Of a stretch of 64,000 nt of DNA, positions 62,209 to 64,000 are shown in pieces; the first letter of the stretch is position 1; each line of letters starts with the position of its first letter. The notes under the pieces are model-generated. The model was not told where the DNA came from and searched no databases. It saw nothing but the letters and a program-made list of their open reading frames with translations. The stretch is from Salipiger sp. CCB-MM3 (GTDB lineage Bacteria; Pseudomonadota; Alphaproteobacteria; Rhodobacterales; Rhodobacteraceae), in NCBI RefSeq assembly GCF_001687105.1, contig NZ_CP014597.1:248001-312000 (forward strand), given 5' to 3'. The translations under genes were made by a program, and so were the position numbers.

Positions 62209-62262
62209 GGGCTTCTCCTTGAAATGAAATCATCTTTTACAGACGCGACTTGCGCGGAGGTG

Positions 62263-63135
62263 TCAACGGCGCTGCTTGCGTGGGGCTAGCAGCCCTGCAA
62301 GGCCGAAAGTGATGAGGCTGGCACAAATGGCCATGACCGAAGACACCGGCGCGCCAAGGATCACCCGGTCGAGGATCAGGGTGGTCACAGGGATGAGCGC
62401 CGGCAGGCTGGGGCCGACGACAGGCCCCAGCAATTCAAGCGAGCGGGTGAAGGCATAGACCGCAACGATGCTGACCAGAAATCCCTGCACGACGACCTGC
62501 GTCAGCAGAGCTGAAGCGGCCACGGAGGTGAGGTGGTCATGTGGGAGCGCCAGATAGACGGGCAGATAGCCGACAGCAGAGCCGACAGCGACGATCGTTG
62601 TCGCGAGGGGAGCGTCGATGGCATTTCGCCGCACGGTTCGCGCGTAAAGTGCCCACATCAAGCCGGTGACAAGGAGAATGAGATGCCCGGGCGCCCATCC
62701 GCCACCGGCGAGTGCAAAGCCGATCAACCCGATGCCGGTCAACGCGATGCCGATGATCGCCGAACGGGGCGGGAGGGTACGCTTGTCATAGAGGGCAAGC
62801 AGAACAGCGATAATCGCCATGGCGCCCGGGTTCAGGGCCCCGGCAGCCGCCGCCGGAACCGTCTGCATGGCTTGCGAGAGCAAAAAGACATAGGGCGCGC
62901 CGAAGGTGACAACCACCACAAGCATGCTGCGGAGGGACGGCAGGGGACGCTGCACACGGAAAAGAAACGGGGCGAGGATGAGTGCCGCGGTTCCAAAGCG
63001 CAGCGCCGCAAGGTCCGCGCCAGTCAGGCCCGTGACCACCCCGAGCTTCAGGTAGACCAGGGACCCTGACCATATCAGGATCGCCAGCAGCGCCCAAACG
63101 GCGCCGATTGCGGTGTCTCTCGAAACGGTCGGCAT
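62263..63135 (-). CDS. EamA-family (DMT) transporter (290 aa)
   Basis: Ten hydrophobic helices in two EamA repeats, with the typical starts AVWALLAILIWSGSLVYLKL and LVTGLMWALYARTVRRNAID, ending LITFGLAGLLAPRKQRR. ATG 63135 has AGGAG 6 bases upstream; the longer frame to 63324 overlaps the divergent regulator's promoter and is rejected. Such proteins export amino acids and metabolites. Confidence 0.9.
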   Translation of the reverse strand: MPTVSRDTAIGAVWALLAILIWSGSLVYLKLGVVTGLTGADLAALRFGTAALILAPFLFRVQRPLPSLRSMLVVVVTFGAPYVFLLSQAMQTVPAAAAGALNPGAMAIIAVLLALYDKRTLPPRSAIIGIALTGIGLIGFALAGGGWAPGHLILLVTGLMWALYARTVRRNAIDAPLATTIVAVGSAVGYLPVYLALPHDHLTSVAASALLTQVVVQGFLVSIVAVYAFTRSLELLGPVVGPSLPALIPVTTLILDRVILGAPVSSVMAICASLITFGLAGLLAPRKQRR

Positions 63136-63239
63136 GGGCTCTCCTGCTGGTTCGGGAACGAAGATAGGCAGGAAAGGAGGATTGGAAAAACGCGATGTTC
63201 TGATTGCTTGGTGCAGGATAACTGGACCATTATGGTGGC

Positions 63240-64000
63240 ATGACCATGCGACCTTTGAACCTGGACGAACTGCGCACTTTCCTGGCGATCCAGGAAGCCG
63301 GGACATTTCGCGCCGCTGCGGCACGGGTGAACCTGTCCGCGTCGGCCGTCAGCCTGCAGATCAGCAATCTTGAGGCCGTGCTTGGCTGCCGATTGTTTCA
63401 TCGCAACGCGCGCGGCGTTGCGCTGACCGAGTGGGGCGAGCGGCTTTTGCCGAAGGCGCGGGAATTGCTCCGCCTCAGTCAGGCAACCCTGTCGGATTTT
63501 GACGACGCTCCTCTCAGGGGCGCGCTGCATCTCGCGGCGCCGCACGATTTGGGAGTGTCTCTGGTGCCCGGCCTGCTGGCACGGTTGCGGGAAGCCTATC
63601 CGGACCTGCGCGTCGATGTCCGGCTGGCTGCCACGGATCAGGTCATCGAGAGCTTCACCACTGGGCAGAGTGCCGTGGCGTTGTTCAACGATGTGGGGCC
63701 TGCGAGACTTGCTGTGGCAGCGCTGACCGAGGAGCCACTTGTCTGGGCCGAAGCGCGGGGTGGCGTGGCCTCTGAACAGCAGCCTTTGCCGCTTGCGGTG
63801 GCAGAGGTCGGTTGTGCTTGGCGAGATGCGGCCCTCCAAGCGCTCGCGCAGGCAGGGATCACGTACCGCGTGGCCTATGGCAGCGACACGTCGATGGGGC
63901 AGGTGGCTGCCCTGCGTGCGGACCTGGCTGTCGCTGTACTCCCAAAATCGATGCTAGGGCACGATTTGCAGGAAGTTCCGGATGGTCGTGGGCTTCCGGT
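63240..64000 (+). CDS. LysR-family regulator of the EamA transporter (partial at right edge)
   Basis: The winged helix is LDELRTFLAIQEAGTFRAAA, then LSASAVSLQISNLEAVLGCR, LFHRNARGVALTEWGERLLP. The effector domain begins RGALHLAAPHDLGVSLVPGL and is cut after 253 residues; about 35 are missing. ATG 63240 or 63246 may be the start. It is divergent from the EamA gene, the classical LysR layout. Confidence 0.88.
   Translation, partial: MTMRPLNLDELRTFLAIQEAGTFRAAAARVNLSASAVSLQISNLEAVLGCRLFHRNARGVALTEWGERLLPKARELLRLSQATLSDFDDAPLRGALHLAAPHDLGVSLVPGLLARLREAYPDLRVDVRLAATDQVIESFTTGQSAVALFNDVGPARLAVAALTEEPLVWAEARGGVASEQQPLPLAVAEVGCAWRDAALQALAQAGITYRVAYGSDTSMGQVAALRADLAVAVLPKSMLGHDLQEVPDGRGLP

Overview
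The window looks like part of an alphaproteobacterial extrachromosomal replicon, most likely a large Rhodobacterales (Roseobacter-type) plasmid or chromid. The clues are a RepA (RPA-type) initiator with an iteron origin, a second Rep_3-type initiator with its own iterons, a ParAB system with eight palindromic parS-like sites, two Ros/MucR regulators, an alphaproteobacterial-type MotB remnant, and many small proteins of unknown function. No rRNA, tRNA or CRISPR array was seen. All family assignments come from reading motifs; no database search was run.

Layout. 0-10.5 kb is a decaying segment. Intact genes (two MucR-like proteins, a multi-AT-hook protein, hypotheticals) alternate with broken genes for RecQ, exonuclease I, RecJ, a UvrD-type helicase tail, MotB, a CYTH protein and an IS3 remnant. 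11-13.2 kb holds a secreted protein split at a run of eight G and a lysozyme-like muralytic protein. 13.2-17 kb is the partition locus parAB with parS sites, three of which lie inside coding sequence. 17-21 kb is replicon 1: a winged-helix protein, RepA and about 17 iterons. 21-24 kb holds hypotheticals and a frameshifted PcfJ-like gene. 24.2-26.8 kb is an IS3-family element interrupted by an IS110/IS1111-type element. 27-29.7 kb holds a DUF900-like hydrolase, a membrane protein and a topoisomerase III remnant.

29.7-36.6 kb is a well-preserved catabolic unit: a divergent LysR regulator, two arginase/agmatinase-fold ureohydrolases, a complete polar amino acid-type ABC importer and a DUF1989 protein. 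It reads as uptake of a guanidino compound, hydrolytic release of urea or an amine, and further processing by the DUF1989 enzyme. 36.6-38.6 kb carries a PhoH-like chimera and a PD-(D/E)XK-like protein. 38.6-43 kb is an RND efflux pump with its adaptor. 43.1-47.6 kb has an MT-A70-like methylase with an altered catalytic motif and replicon 2. 47.6-49.7 kb is non-coding: iterons, a Z-DNA-like tract and a striking array of 95-bp double-hairpin repeats.

49.7-56.1 kb holds a lipoprotein split at another run of eight G, RecX, a catalytically dead integrase-like protein, a DUF1127 protein and glutamate dehydrogenase framed by 20-bp direct repeats, a tiny membrane protein and a SHOCT protein. 56.3-59.3 kb is an apparently AT-richer block of secreted proteins including a cysteine-rich peptide. 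59.7-64 kb is ordinary accessory metabolism: azlCD with an Lrp regulator, GNAT and ACT-domain proteins, and an EamA exporter with a divergent LysR regulator cut by the right edge.

The most noteworthy items are the 95-bp hairpin array, the parS palindromes written into codons, the paired G8 tracts in genes for secreted proteins, the ureohydrolase/DUF1989 operon, and the coordinated decay of a plasmid-borne recombination gene set.
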